64,000 nt of DNA from CAWCGU01 sp963838095 (GCA_963838095.1 CAWIPO010000008.1:434001-498000); one strand, 5' to 3'. Shown: positions 52,665-61,027, counted from the stretch's first letter. The notes: generated by a model from the letters alone, not told the origin. Numbers and translations: made by a program.

Positions 52665-55600
52665 CGGATCGGAAAAGGGCAAGGACGCCGAGAGTCCCGG
52701 CGAGGAAACCGTAGGCGCGCACGAGCATGCCTCCTTCATCGAGGCGGAGCGCGAGCACCGGCTGGCGAAGCTGGAGCAGCTCCGCGAGCGCGGAGTCGAG
52801 CCCTACCCCGTCCGCTTCGACGTCGACCACACGATCGGCCAGATCCGGGAAAAGTTCGGTGATCTCGAACCCGGGAGCCAGACCGACGAGGGGGTGAAGA
52901 CCGCCGGCCGGGTGATGCTGATTCGCCGCCACGGCGGGCTCGACTTCGCCGACGTCCGCGATGCAACCGGCGAGGTGCAGCTCTTTGCCTCCCTCGACGA
53001 CCTCGGCGAGGAGCTGCACCAGGAGTTCCGCGAGCTCGATCTCGGCGACTGGGTCGGGGTGGAGGGGACGGTGATGACGACCAAGCGCGGGGAGCTGTCG
53101 GTTCGGGTCACCGAGTTTCAGCTCCTCTCGAAGGCGCTGCGGGCGCTGCCGAAGGAGGGTCACGGCCCGACCGATGTCGAGACCCGGTATCGCGAGCGCT
53201 ACCTCGACCTGATCGTCAACCCGGAAGCGCGGCGGATCTTCGAGATTCGCTCCGCGACGATTGCCTCGGTGCGCGAGACCCTGACCTCCCGGAGTTTCCG
53301 CGAGGTGGAGACGCCCGTTTTGGACACGTCCGCCGGAGGTGCCGCCGCGAAGCCGTTCATCACCCACCACAACGCGCTCGACATCGACATGTACCTGCGG
53401 ATCGCACTCGAGCTGCCGCTGAAGCGGCTGATCGTCGGCGGGATGGGGCGCGTGTTCGAGATCGGCCGCGTGTTCCGAAACGAGGGCCTCGACACCCGCC
53501 ACAACCCCGAGTTCACCCTGCTGGAGGCCTACCAGGCGCTGGGCGACTACCACGACATGATGGACCTCACCGAGGCGATCGTCTCCGGCGCCGCCGAAAC
53601 GGTCGCGAAGACGAAGGTGCAGGTCGGCGAGCACGAGGTCAACCTCGAGCCCCCGTACCGCCGGGCGACGATGGCCGAGCTGATCAAGGAGAACACCGGC
53701 GCCGACATGCACCCTTCGATGCCGCTGGACGAGGCGCGGAAGATCGCCGACGAGCACGACATCCCCTACATGGACGCATGGGGCGCCGGCAAGGTGATGG
53801 ACGCGGTCTACGACGAGACCTGCGAGTCAACGCTGGTCGACCCGACCTTCGTCCTCGACCACCCGCGCGAGGTCTCTCCGCTCGCCCGCGTCCACCGCGA
53901 CGATCCCGAGCTGACCGAGCGCTTCGAGCTTGTGATCGCCGGGCGCGAGCTCGCGAACGCGTACTCCGAGCTCAACGACCCGGTCGACCAGCGACAGCGA
54001 TTCGAGGCCGAGGCGAAGCTGAAGGCGGCCGGCGACGAGGAGGCCGAGGACGTCGACGAGGACTACATCCGGGCGCTCGAATACGGCCTGCCGCCGACCG
54101 GCGGCCTCGGAATCGGGCTCGACCGCCTGGTGATGCTGCTTGCCGAGGTGCCCTCGATCCGCGAGGTGATCCTGTTCCCGACGATGCGGCCGCTGGGCGG
54201 CGGCCATGGGCCGGTTGCGCCAGCCGGCGACCTTCCTCGCGCCGCCGAGCTTGCCGCAGCGGCGCCTCCGCCGCCACAGGCGCCCGCGGTAGCGGAACCC
54301 GAGGGGGATACCGGCGCTGAACGTCCCGAAGACCCCGCCATAGGGGGTGGTCCGGGACGTTCGGCCATGGCCGAGGCCCCATCGCCGCATCGCCGCGTCC
54401 CGCGCATCCTCGCCTGGGTCGTCGCCCTGATCGGGCTGCTCTCGTTTTTTCCCACCCTCCCCGTGGTTCGGGAAAGCCTCGGGATCGAGCCGCTGCTGGG
54501 CGCGTCAGGACGTGCAGCCAGCCACGTGGCCGCCGTGCTCGCCGGAGTGGCGCTGCTGTTCATCGCCCGCCAGCTCGCGCGCAGAAAGAGGGTTGCGTGG
54601 CTGTTCGCGGTCGTCCTGCTCACGATCGGCTGCGTCGCTCACCTGCTCAAGGGCCCGGATCCCCTGATCGTCCTGATCGACTTCGCGACGCTCTCGGCAT
54701 TGATCTGGTGGCGCCAGGAGTTCACCGCGCCCAACGATCCGCGCTCGCTGCTGACGCTGGTCCGCTTCGTCCCCACCTACCTGGCGGCCGTGCTGGCCTT
54801 CGGCTTCATCACCCTGTTCATCGAGCGCGACCACGTGGAGCCGTCGCTGACGTTCGGCGGGATGCTGGAGACGACGCTCGGGGGGCTGATCGGCCTCGAC
54901 GGCCCGTACACCTACGAGAGCAAGATCTTCGGCGACTTCTTCCCGGCCGCCCTGCTGGCGCTCGGGATGTTGGGGGCGGTTACGTGCCTGTTCCTGATCT
55001 TCCGGCCGTTACTCGGAGGGCAAGCGCCCGACGAGGACGAGCGGCAGCGTGCGCGGGAGCTGGTCCGCCGTTACGGGAGCGACACCCTCGCGTACTTCAC
55101 GCTCGCCGACTCGAAGAGCTACTTCTTCTCCGGCGACGGGCAGTCGATGGTCGCCTATGCGTACATGGGCGGCTACGCGCTGGCCTCGGCCGACCCGATC
55201 GGGCCGGCGGCGTCGCTGGAGCAGACGGCCGGCGAGTTCCTGGACTTCTGCCGCAGCCGCGGCTGGAGCGTCGCCTTCCTGTCGGTGCGTGAGGAGAACA
55301 TGCCCGCGTACGAGAAGCTCGGCCTGCACGGCATCTACCTCGGCGACGAGGCGATCATCCACTGCGATCGCTTCACGCTCGAGGGCGGCGAGATGAAGCC
55401 GGTGCGCTCGGCGGTCGGCCGGGTCGGGAAGCAGTGCAGCTTCAAGGTCATCCGCGAGTCCGACGCCGGCCCGGAGCTGGTGCGGCGGCTGAACGAGATC
55501 AGCGCTCGCTGGCGCGGGGACGAGGAGGAGCGCGGCTTCACGATGGAGCTTGCTCGCGACGTCGAGGGCGACGATCCCGAGTTCCTGCTCGGAATGGCGC

Positions 55601-56055
55601 TCGACGCCGCGGAGCATCCGGTCGCCTTCCTGCGCCTCGTCCCCTGCTACGGCGAGGACCCCGGCTACTCGCTCGACCTGATGCGCCGTAACCCCGACGC
55701 CCCCAACGGCGTCACCGAGTTTCTGATCGCGAACTGCGCCCTGGCGCTGGGCAGGCAGGGCTTTCGCCGCCTGTCGATGAACTTCGCCGCCTGGGGGCGC
55801 CTGTTCGAGCAAACGCGCAGCCTCAGCATCGGGGAGCGGATCCAGCGCGCGATCGCAAAGGCGTTGAACCCCTTCTTCCAGATCGAGTCGCTGCGCGACT
55901 TCAACCAGAAGTTCGAGCCAGAGTGGCTGCCCCGATCGATCGTGATCGAGGACCCGGCGGCGCTGCCGAGGGTGGGGCTGCTGTTCGCGACGATCGAGGG
56001 ATTCGTCGACCTGCCGGTGATCGGGAGGCTGCTCGTGCCGCGGGTCTCGCAATGA
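52660..56055 (+). CDS. lysX: Lysyl-tRNA synthetase fused to MprF-like lysylphosphatidylglycerol synthase
   Basis: One open frame of 1131 codons. Residues ~1-510 are a complete class II LysRS: an OB-fold tRNA-binding part (VGVEGTVMTTKRGELSVRVT), motif 2 FRNEGLDTRHNPEFT (272-286) and motif 3 GLGIGLDRL (482-490). An Ala/Pro/Gly linker (~515-577) leads to six membrane helices (~580-800), then a cytoplasmic DUF2156/GNAT-like synthase domain (~800-1110: LADSKSYFFSGDGQSMVAYA; SVAFLSVREENMPAYEKLGL; RLSMNFAAWGRLFEQTRSLS). It should charge lysine onto tRNA and pass it to phosphatidylglycerol. In mycobacterial LysX the MprF-like part comes first; here the order is reversed. The symbol is by function only. 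The stop overlaps the next start (ATGA). Confidence 0.88.
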   Translation: MSGSEKGKDAESPGEETVGAHEHASFIEAEREHRLAKLEQLRERGVEPYPVRFDVDHTIGQIREKFGDLEPGSQTDEGVKTAGRVMLIRRHGGLDFADVRDATGEVQLFASLDDLGEELHQEFRELDLGDWVGVEGTVMTTKRGELSVRVTEFQLLSKALRALPKEGHGPTDVETRYRERYLDLIVNPEARRIFEIRSATIASVRETLTSRSFREVETPVLDTSAGGAAAKPFITHHNALDIDMYLRIALELPLKRLIVGGMGRVFEIGRVFRNEGLDTRHNPEFTLLEAYQALGDYHDMMDLTEAIVSGAAETVAKTKVQVGEHEVNLEPPYRRATMAELIKENTGADMHPSMPLDEARKIADEHDIPYMDAWGAGKVMDAVYDETCESTLVDPTFVLDHPREVSPLARVHRDDPELTERFELVIAGRELANAYSELNDPVDQRQRFEAEAKLKAAGDEEAEDVDEDYIRALEYGLPPTGGLGIGLDRLVMLLAEVPSIREVILFPTMRPLGGGHGPVAPAGDLPRAAELAAAAPPPPQAPAVAEPEGDTGAERPEDPAIGGGPGRSAMAEAPSPHRRVPRILAWVVALIGLLSFFPTLPVVRESLGIEPLLGASGRAASHVAAVLAGVALLFIARQLARRKRVAWLFAVVLLTIGCVAHLLKGPDPLIVLIDFATLSALIWWRQEFTAPNDPRSLLTLVRFVPTYLAAVLAFGFITLFIERDHVEPSLTFGGMLETTLGGLIGLDGPYTYESKIFGDFFPAALLALGMLGAVTCLFLIFRPLLGGQAPDEDERQRARELVRRYGSDTLAYFTLADSKSYFFSGDGQSMVAYAYMGGYALASADPIGPAASLEQTAGEFLDFCRSRGWSVAFLSVREENMPAYEKLGLHGIYLGDEAIIHCDRFTLEGGEMKPVRSAVGRVGKQCSFKVIRESDAGPELVRRLNEISARWRGDEEERGFTMELARDVEGDDPEFLLGMALDAAEHPVAFLRLVPCYGEDPGYSLDLMRRNPDAPNGVTEFLIANCALALGRQGFRRLSMNFAAWGRLFEQTRSLSIGERIQRAIAKALNPFFQIESLRDFNQKFEPEWLPRSIVIEDPAALPRVGLLFATIEGFVDLPVIGRLLVPRVSQ
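54319..54362 (+). repeat. Long inverted repeat (hairpin) inside the lysS-mprF linker
   Basis: GAACGTCCCG pairs perfectly with CGGGACGTTC; four more pairs (GACC/GGTC) continue inward after a two-base bulge. It lies in the DNA for the domain linker, five bases before an in-frame ATG at 54367 that would start the MprF-like half alone. No T-run follows. Confidence 0.75.
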
Positions 56056-56858
56056 GCGATCTGATCCTGCTCGGGAGCGTCGGCAGCCTGTTCGAGCGCG
56101 CGATCGTCGACACCGGGCGGCTGCCGGAGTTCCTGCTGTTTGTCTCCTTCCTGCTCAGCTTCGGCTTCATTCGCGGCAGCGCGCACATGATTCGGGCGGA
56201 GGTGAGCTGGTGGCCCGGCAACGTCGAGGTGGGGGGGACCCACATCCACCACCTCGTGTGGGGGATCCTGCTGATGACGATCACCGGCTACCTCGGGATC
56301 GCGCTGGACCCCGTGTCGTCGCCGTGGATCGAGATCATCGCCGTGCTGTTCGGCTTCGGCATGGGCCTGACCTACGATGAGTTCGCCCTGTGGCTGAACC
56401 TCGAGGACGTCTACTGGTCGGAGAAGGGACGGCGCTCGATCGACGCGGTCATGGTGGCTGCGGCTTTCGGCGGGATCCTGCTGATCGGGTTTTCGGCCTG
56501 GCTCGACGTCGGCAAGGACGTCGCGGACGGCGTCTACGCGGTGGTCGGCTTCTTCGGGCTACCGGGCCTGCTGTGCATGATCGTCAACCTGGCGAAGGAA
56601 AAATACGGAATGGCGATCGGCGGCCTGTTGATCCCTTTCGTCGGAATCGCCGGGGCGTTCAGGCTCGGTCGCCCGGGGTCCGCCTGGGCGAAGGTCTTCT
56701 ACCGGGAGAAGAAGCTCGAGCGAGCGAAGGAGCGCTACTCAAGCCCGCGCGGGGTCGACCGCGTCGTCAACCGGTTTCGACGGCAAGAGCTCGGAGAAGA
56801 CGACGCCGATCGAGGCGGCGACGGGGATCGCGATCAGCGCCCCCAGCACGCCGAGTAG
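56052..56858 (+). CDS. Polytopic membrane protein downstream of lysS-mprF
   Basis: I do not recognise a named family. The 268-residue protein has six or seven hydrophobic segments and a striking GGTHIHHLVWGILLMTITGY segment (three His near a helix start), then LFGFGMGLTYDEFALWLNLE with acidic residues, a pattern that suggests metal binding in the membrane. The last ~30 residues are charged. ATG 56052 overlaps the fusion gene's stop (ATGA), so it is co-translated and probably acts with the lysyl-lipid enzyme. Its last 120 bases overlap the end of the convergent AI-2E gene, an unusually long antisense overlap. Confidence 0.75.
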   Translation: MSDLILLGSVGSLFERAIVDTGRLPEFLLFVSFLLSFGFIRGSAHMIRAEVSWWPGNVEVGGTHIHHLVWGILLMTITGYLGIALDPVSSPWIEIIAVLFGFGMGLTYDEFALWLNLEDVYWSEKGRRSIDAVMVAAAFGGILLIGFSAWLDVGKDVADGVYAVVGFFGLPGLLCMIVNLAKEKYGMAIGGLLIPFVGIAGAFRLGRPGSAWAKVFYREKKLERAKERYSSPRGVDRVVNRFRRQELGEDDADRGGDGDRDQRPQHAE

Positions 56859-57836
56859 CTCTGCACCGATCAGGATCGCGACAATCGAGATCGCCGGATT
56901 GAGCTGCACGGCTCCGCGCTTGAAGACCATCGGTTGCAGCACGCGATCCTGGAGCTGCTGGTAGACGACGAACGCGATCACCCAGATGATCAGGGCCTTG
57001 GGGAAGTCCTGGATCGCCGCCGAGATCGCGACCAGGATGCCGCCGAGGGTGAGCCCGATCAGCGGGATCAGGTCGCAGAAGGCGACGATCACCGCCATCG
57101 CGATCGCGAGCTCGAGCCCGAGGATTTCCATCATCGCCCAGGTGAAAAACCCGGCGGCGATCGCGAACAGCAGCGTCATCGTCACGTACGAGCGAACGAC
57201 GCGGTAGATGCCCTCGCCGATCCGTTTCCAGCGCTCGGCGGCATCGCCCGGTAAGCGGGCGACAGCGCGCATGTACATCTTGCCGCGGTCGAGCAGGAGG
57301 AAGAACGCCAGCGCCAGGATCGTCACGCCGGCGATCAGGTTGTGCGCGAAGGTGACGGTCAGCGACCCCGCCTCGTTCGCGGCGTCGCCGAGGTGCGACG
57401 GAAGCGTTTTCGCCTGCTCCGTCAGGGTGGAGGTGATGTGGTACTTGTCGTTCAGCTCCCTGAACTCCTCGTTCTTCTCCGCCCAGTCCTCGAAGTCGGC
57501 GACGTAGGTGGGCAGCTGCGAACCGAGTTGCTCGACCGCCTTCACGATCGGCGGGATCACCTGCAGGATCACGAAGACGAAGAACGCCGCCGAGACGATG
57601 TAAACGACGAGGATCGCGAGCCAGCGCGGCATCCCGCGACCGCGAACTCGCCGCTTCTCGACCCAGTTGACCGCGGGAGCGAGCGCGAGGGCGAGGAAGA
57701 TCGACGCGACCACCCAGCGCAGCGTCGTCTCGATCCGCAGGAAGATCAGCGCCAGCAGCAGCGCCACCGCGGCGGCCACGAGCGCGATCGCCGCGATCTT
57801 GAACACCGCACGTGCCTGTATCCGGGCAGCCTCCAT
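56739..57836 (-). CDS. AI-2E family transporter-like protein
   Basis: The 365-residue protein has the family layout: two N-terminal helices (IAAIALVAAAVALLLALIFL; WVVASIFLALALAPAVNWVE), a soluble loop (about 105-165, EDWAEKNEEFRELNDKYHIT), then the conserved C-terminal helices with MAVIVAFCDLIPLIGLTLGG, LIIWVIAFVVYQQLQDRVLQ and PMVFKRGAVQLNPAISIVAI. Members include AI-2 exporters and sodium/proton antiporters, so the substrate is not known. ATG 57836. The 3' end overlaps the convergent membrane-protein gene by 120 bases. Confidence 0.87.
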   Translation of the reverse strand: MEAARIQARAVFKIAAIALVAAAVALLLALIFLRIETTLRWVVASIFLALALAPAVNWVEKRRVRGRGMPRWLAILVVYIVSAAFFVFVILQVIPPIVKAVEQLGSQLPTYVADFEDWAEKNEEFRELNDKYHITSTLTEQAKTLPSHLGDAANEAGSLTVTFAHNLIAGVTILALAFFLLLDRGKMYMRAVARLPGDAAERWKRIGEGIYRVVRSYVTMTLLFAIAAGFFTWAMMEILGLELAIAMAVIVAFCDLIPLIGLTLGGILVAISAAIQDFPKALIIWVIAFVVYQQLQDRVLQPMVFKRGAVQLNPAISIVAILIGAELLGVLGALIAIPVAASIGVVFSELLPSKPVDDAVDPARA

Positions 57837-57906
57837 TGCCGATCCTCGGTTTGAAGGTTCCGCGAGGCCTCGCGAGTCCCTGCCCGGGCGCGCCCTCGCC
57901 TGTGCG

Positions 57907-57912
57907 TATTCT
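57907..57912 (+). promoter_or_regulatory. -10 box (TATTCT) for tag
   Basis: TANNNT six bases before ATG 57919; may also drive the leuA leader and leuA by read-through. Confidence 0.5.
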
Positions 57913-57918
57913 CAGCCG

Positions 57919-58485
57919 ATGAAGCGCTGCGAATGGGTGCGTGGAGCAGACGAGGCGATGCTCGCTTACCACGACCAGGAGTGGGGGACGCCCGCCCACG
58001 ACGACCGCCACCTGTTCGAGATGCTGACGCTGGAGGGGGCGCAGGCGGGGCTGTCGTGGTCTTTGATTCTGAGCAAGCGGGGCGGCTATCGCAAGGCGTT
58101 CAAGGAGTTCGATCCCGCGGCGGTGGCACGGTTTGCACCGAAAGAGGTGGAGGGCTTGCTGGCCGATCCCGGCATCGTTCGCAACCGCCTGAAGGTGGAG
58201 TCGACCGTGAACAACGCGGCTCGGATCCTCGAGGTGCAGGAGGAGCTGGGGAGCTTCGACGCGTATGTGTGGAGCTTCGTCGATGGCGAGCCGCTCGTAG
58301 GCGGCTGGAGGTCGCTGTCGGAGCTACCGTCCGAGACCGCCGAGTCGAAGCGGATGAGCAAGGAGATGAAGAAGCGCGGCTTCCGCTTCGTAGGCCCGAC
58401 CGTCTGCTACTCGTTCATGCAAGCAGTCGGCCTCGTCAACGACCACGTGACGACATGCTTTCGCTATCGTGAGTTGACCCGATGA
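57919..58485 (+). CDS. tag: DNA-3-methyladenine glycosylase I
   Basis: Tag removes 3-methyladenine from alkylated DNA. The 188-residue length is normal. The start CEWVRGADEAMLAYHDQEWG carries the family's zinc-ligand Cys and the YHDxEWG motif. ESTVNNAARILEVQEELGSF and GFRFVGPTVCYSFMQAVGLV follow, and the end has the other zinc ligands (NDHVTTCFRY). ATG 57919 fits a leaderless promoter. The stop TGA overlaps the ATG of the leuA leader peptide, so leader translation may be linked to tag translation when both are on one transcript. Confidence 0.93.
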   Translation: MKRCEWVRGADEAMLAYHDQEWGTPAHDDRHLFEMLTLEGAQAGLSWSLILSKRGGYRKAFKEFDPAAVARFAPKEVEGLLADPGIVRNRLKVESTVNNAARILEVQEELGSFDAYVWSFVDGEPLVGGWRSLSELPSETAESKRMSKEMKKRGFRFVGPTVCYSFMQAVGLVNDHVTTCFRYRELTR

Positions 58486-58541
58486 CCAATCGGACCCACA
58501 CCCTGGCGCTTCTCCTTCTCCTCCCCCCTCGGGGGGAGTAA
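58482..58541 (+). CDS. leuA leader peptide (Leu-rich, 19 residues)
   Basis: A 20-codon frame ATG to TAA contains six Leu codons in 19 residues: Leu-Ala then five Leu in a row (CTT CTC CTT CTC CTC), then PPRGE. It is the only frame starting in the tag-leuA gap and ends 66 bases before leuA. Runs of the end-product amino acid are the hallmark of attenuation leaders. Its ATG overlaps the tag stop. Confidence 0.8.
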   Translation: MTNRTHTLALLLLLPPRGE

Positions 58542-58599
58542 TCGCCGGGCGGCGCGATAGCCGCGAGCACAAGGTCATCGAAGGTTTCTAGAGAAGGAG
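58512..58599 (+). promoter_or_regulatory. leuA translational attenuator: Leu codons paired to leuA SD
   Basis: CTCCTTCTC in the Leu-codon run (58512-58520) is the exact complement of GAGAAGGAG (58591-58599), the leuA ribosome-binding site eight bases before ATG 58608. Two hairpins nest between: CTCCCCC/GGGGGAG (58521-58538) and GCGGC/GCCGC (58549-58564). A ribosome stalled at Leu codons would free the SD, so low Leu-tRNA would raise leuA translation. Model from sequence only. Confidence 0.7.
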
Positions 58600-58607
58600 T
58601 CAAGCCC

Positions 58608-60203
58608 ATGAGCGGGCCGAACGAAGTACCAGCCGAGAACCGCGTCCACATCTTCGACACGACGCTGCGCGACGGCGAGCAGTCGCCCGGGATCTCGCTG
58701 AACTCGCAGGAGAAGGTGGAGATCGCGCAGCAGCTCGCGCGGCTGGGCGTCGACGTGATCGAGGCCGGGTTTCCGATCACCTCCCCCGGCGACTTCGAGG
58801 CCGTGGAGGCGATCGCGCGCAACGTGGAGGGGCCGGCGATCTGCGGGCTCGCCCGCACCCACAAGGCCGACATCGACGCCGCCTGGGGTGCGATCAAGGA
58901 CTCCGAGCGGCCGCGCATCCACACGTTCATCTCGACCTCGGACATCCACATCGAGCATCAGCTGCAGACGACGCGCGACGACGTGAAGGGGCAGGCGAAG
59001 GCCGCCGTTGCGCTCGCGCGCTCGTACTGCGAGGACGTCGAGTTCTCGCCGATGGACGCGACCCGCGCCGATGTCGAGTTCACGGCCGAGGTCTGCGAGA
59101 TCGCCGTCGCCGAGGGCGCCAACGTGATCAACATCCCCGACACCGTCGGCTACACGACGCCGGAGGAGTTCACGCGCTACTTCGAGCGCCTGTACGAGCT
59201 GGCATCCTCGCTGCGCGACGTTCGCCTCTCGGTCCACTGCCACGACGACCTCGGGCTCGCCGTCGCCAACTCCTATGCCGGGCTGCTGGCCGGCGCGCGC
59301 CAGGTCGAATGCGCGATCAACGGGATCGGCGAGCGCGCCGGCAACTGCTCGCTGGAGGAGATTGTCGTCCTGCTTCGCACCCGCACCGACGAGCACGGGC
59401 TCGACACAACCGTCAACGCCCGCGAGCTGGCGCGGACGAGCCGGATGGTCACCCGCTTCACCGGCTACCAGGTGCCGCCCAACAAGGCGGTCGTCGGCCG
59501 CAACGCGTTCGCGCACGAGTCCGGCATCCACCAGGACGGCGTGCTGAAGGAGCGGATGACGTTCGAGTGGATCCCGGCCGCCGAGGTCGGCGCCGAGCCC
59601 GAGCAGATCGTGCTCGGCAAGCACTCCGGCCGCCACGCGCTCCGGGACGCGTTCTCGAAGCTCGGCTTCAACGTCGAGGGGAACGCCCTCAACGACGCCT
59701 TCCGGCGCTTCAAGGAGATCGCCGACAAGAAGAAGCAGGTGACCGCGCTCGACCTGGAGGCGATCGCCTCCGACCAGGTGCGCTCGGCGTCGCAGCGCTA
59801 CGAGTTGAGCTGGTTCGAGGTCGAGGCGTCCTCGCGGCGCGCGCCGCACGCCAAGGTCGCGGTGAAGCTGCCCTCCGAGGAGGAGGCGGTCGGCGAGGCC
59901 GGCGGCGACGGCCCGGTGGACGCGATTTTCGGCGCCATCCACGCCGCGACCGGAGTCGAGGCCGAGCTGCGGCAATACACCGTCGCCGCGGTCACCGGCG
60001 GCGAGGACGCGCTCGGTGAAGTGACGGTGATGCTGAAGGCCCACGGCCGCCTGGCATCGGGCCAGGGTGTCGCGACCGACATCCTCGAGGCGTCGGCCCG
60101 CGCGTACATCCGCGCGCTCTCGAACGCGCTCGAGGGCGCAGCGGTGCGCGAGGCCGAGGGCGTGACCGAAGAAGCCGCTTCGCAGCCGACTCCGGGCCCG
60201 TAG
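58608..60203 (+). CDS. leuA: 2-Isopropylmalate synthase
   Basis: LeuA condenses acetyl-CoA with 2-ketoisovalerate, the committed leucine step. The 531-residue protein opens VHIFDTTLRDGEQSPGISLN (metal-binding Asp), then VRLSVHCHDDLGLAVANSYA with HxH ligands region, CAINGIGERAGNCSLEEIVV, FAHESGIHQDGVLKERMTFE and VLGKHSGRHALRDAFSKLGF. The C-terminal LeuA allosteric domain (about 395-510) can bind leucine. So control acts both at the enzyme level and, from the sequence, at translation through the upstream leader. ATG 58608 behind GAGAAGGAG. Confidence 0.95.
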   Translation: MSGPNEVPAENRVHIFDTTLRDGEQSPGISLNSQEKVEIAQQLARLGVDVIEAGFPITSPGDFEAVEAIARNVEGPAICGLARTHKADIDAAWGAIKDSERPRIHTFISTSDIHIEHQLQTTRDDVKGQAKAAVALARSYCEDVEFSPMDATRADVEFTAEVCEIAVAEGANVINIPDTVGYTTPEEFTRYFERLYELASSLRDVRLSVHCHDDLGLAVANSYAGLLAGARQVECAINGIGERAGNCSLEEIVVLLRTRTDEHGLDTTVNARELARTSRMVTRFTGYQVPPNKAVVGRNAFAHESGIHQDGVLKERMTFEWIPAAEVGAEPEQIVLGKHSGRHALRDAFSKLGFNVEGNALNDAFRRFKEIADKKKQVTALDLEAIASDQVRSASQRYELSWFEVEASSRRAPHAKVAVKLPSEEEAVGEAGGDGPVDAIFGAIHAATGVEAELRQYTVAAVTGGEDALGEVTVMLKAHGRLASGQGVATDILEASARAYIRALSNALEGAAVREAEGVTEEAASQPTPGP

Positions 60204-60222
60204 CTTCAAGCCCGACTCGTCA

Positions 60223-60228
60223 TATAGT
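60223..60228 (+). promoter_or_regulatory. -10 box (TATAGT) for SDR gene
   Basis: TANNNT seven bases before ATG 60236. Confidence 0.55.
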
Positions 60229-60235
60229 CCTTGCG

Positions 60236-60985
60236 ATGGGCGCGCTTGACGGCAAGGTTGCATTGATCACCGGAGCCTCGTCCGGGATCGGCGAGGCGTC
60301 TGCGCTGGCGCTGGCTGGCGAGGGAGCGGCGGTGGCACTGGCCGCCAGGCGGACTGACCGGATCGACGCGCTCGCGGATCGCATCAACGGCGACGGTGGC
60401 AAGGCGCTGGCGATCGAGACCGACATCACCGACGAGGCGCAGGCTGTCGCGATGGTCGAGAAGACCGCGGACGAGCTCGGCGGCCTGCAGATCCTCGTCA
60501 ACAACGCGGGCGTGATGCTGCTGGGACTGATTCAAGGTGCCGATACCGACGAGTGGCGCCGGATGATCGACGTCAACCTCCTCGGCCTCCTCTTCGGCAC
60601 CCACGCCGCGGTGCCGGTGATGCGCGACGGAGGGCGAGGGCACATCGTCAACGTCTCCTCGGTCGCTGGACGGACGGCCGCGATGGGCTCGGCCGTCTAC
60701 AACATGACCAAGTGGGGCGTGGTCGGCTTCTCCGAGGGGCTGCGGCAGGAGTGCCTGCACCTGAACATCCGCGTCACCTGCATCGAGCCGGGCTTCGTCG
60801 ACACCGAGCTGCAGGGACACAACACCAACCCGATGGTCGTCGACGCGACCGAGAAGATGCGCGAGCAGATCGGCGACCTGCTCCAGTCCGAGGACATCGC
60901 CAACGCCGTCCTGTACGCCGTCAGCCAGCCCGAGCACGTCGCGATCAACGAGGTCCTGGTCCGGCCCACCCGCCAGCTGCGCTGA
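60236..60985 (+). CDS. SDR-family NAD(P)-dependent oxidoreductase
   Basis: A 249-residue classical short-chain dehydrogenase: cofactor motif VALITGASSGIGEASALALA, LVNNAGVMLLG, and the catalytic Ser-Tyr-Lys set in IVNVSSVAGRTAAMGSAVYN with MTKWGVVGF. CIEPGFVDTELQGH follows. The Arg after the first strand (LAARRTDRID) suggests NADP preference. Substrate unknown; it lies between leuA and the XRE-cupin gene but no leucine step needs it. ATG 60236 with a leaderless-type -10 box. Confidence 0.88.
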   Translation: MGALDGKVALITGASSGIGEASALALAGEGAAVALAARRTDRIDALADRINGDGGKALAIETDITDEAQAVAMVEKTADELGGLQILVNNAGVMLLGLIQGADTDEWRRMIDVNLLGLLFGTHAAVPVMRDGGRGHIVNVSSVAGRTAAMGSAVYNMTKWGVVGFSEGLRQECLHLNIRVTCIEPGFVDTELQGHNTNPMVVDATEKMREQIGDLLQSEDIANAVLYAVSQPEHVAINEVLVRPTRQLR

Positions 60986-61027
60986 GGGGTACCGGTCCTG
61001 GACCGGGGGCAATACAAACGTATGTGA

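Noticed and set aside
54367..56055. Treating the MprF-like half as a separate gene from ATG 54367
   Set aside because: The frame is continuous with LysRS and no convincing SD precedes the ATG. Internal initiation stays a hypothesis and is given as a finding.
58521..58538. CTCCCCCC/GGGGGGAG hairpin as an intrinsic terminator before leuA
   Set aside because: No T-run follows and it lies inside the leader frame, where a translating ribosome would cover it. Kept only as part of the attenuator model.
58575..60263. 562-residue minus-strand frame opposite leuA
   Set aside because: Mirror of leuA; repeated Val/Asp/Gly/Arg pattern without motifs.
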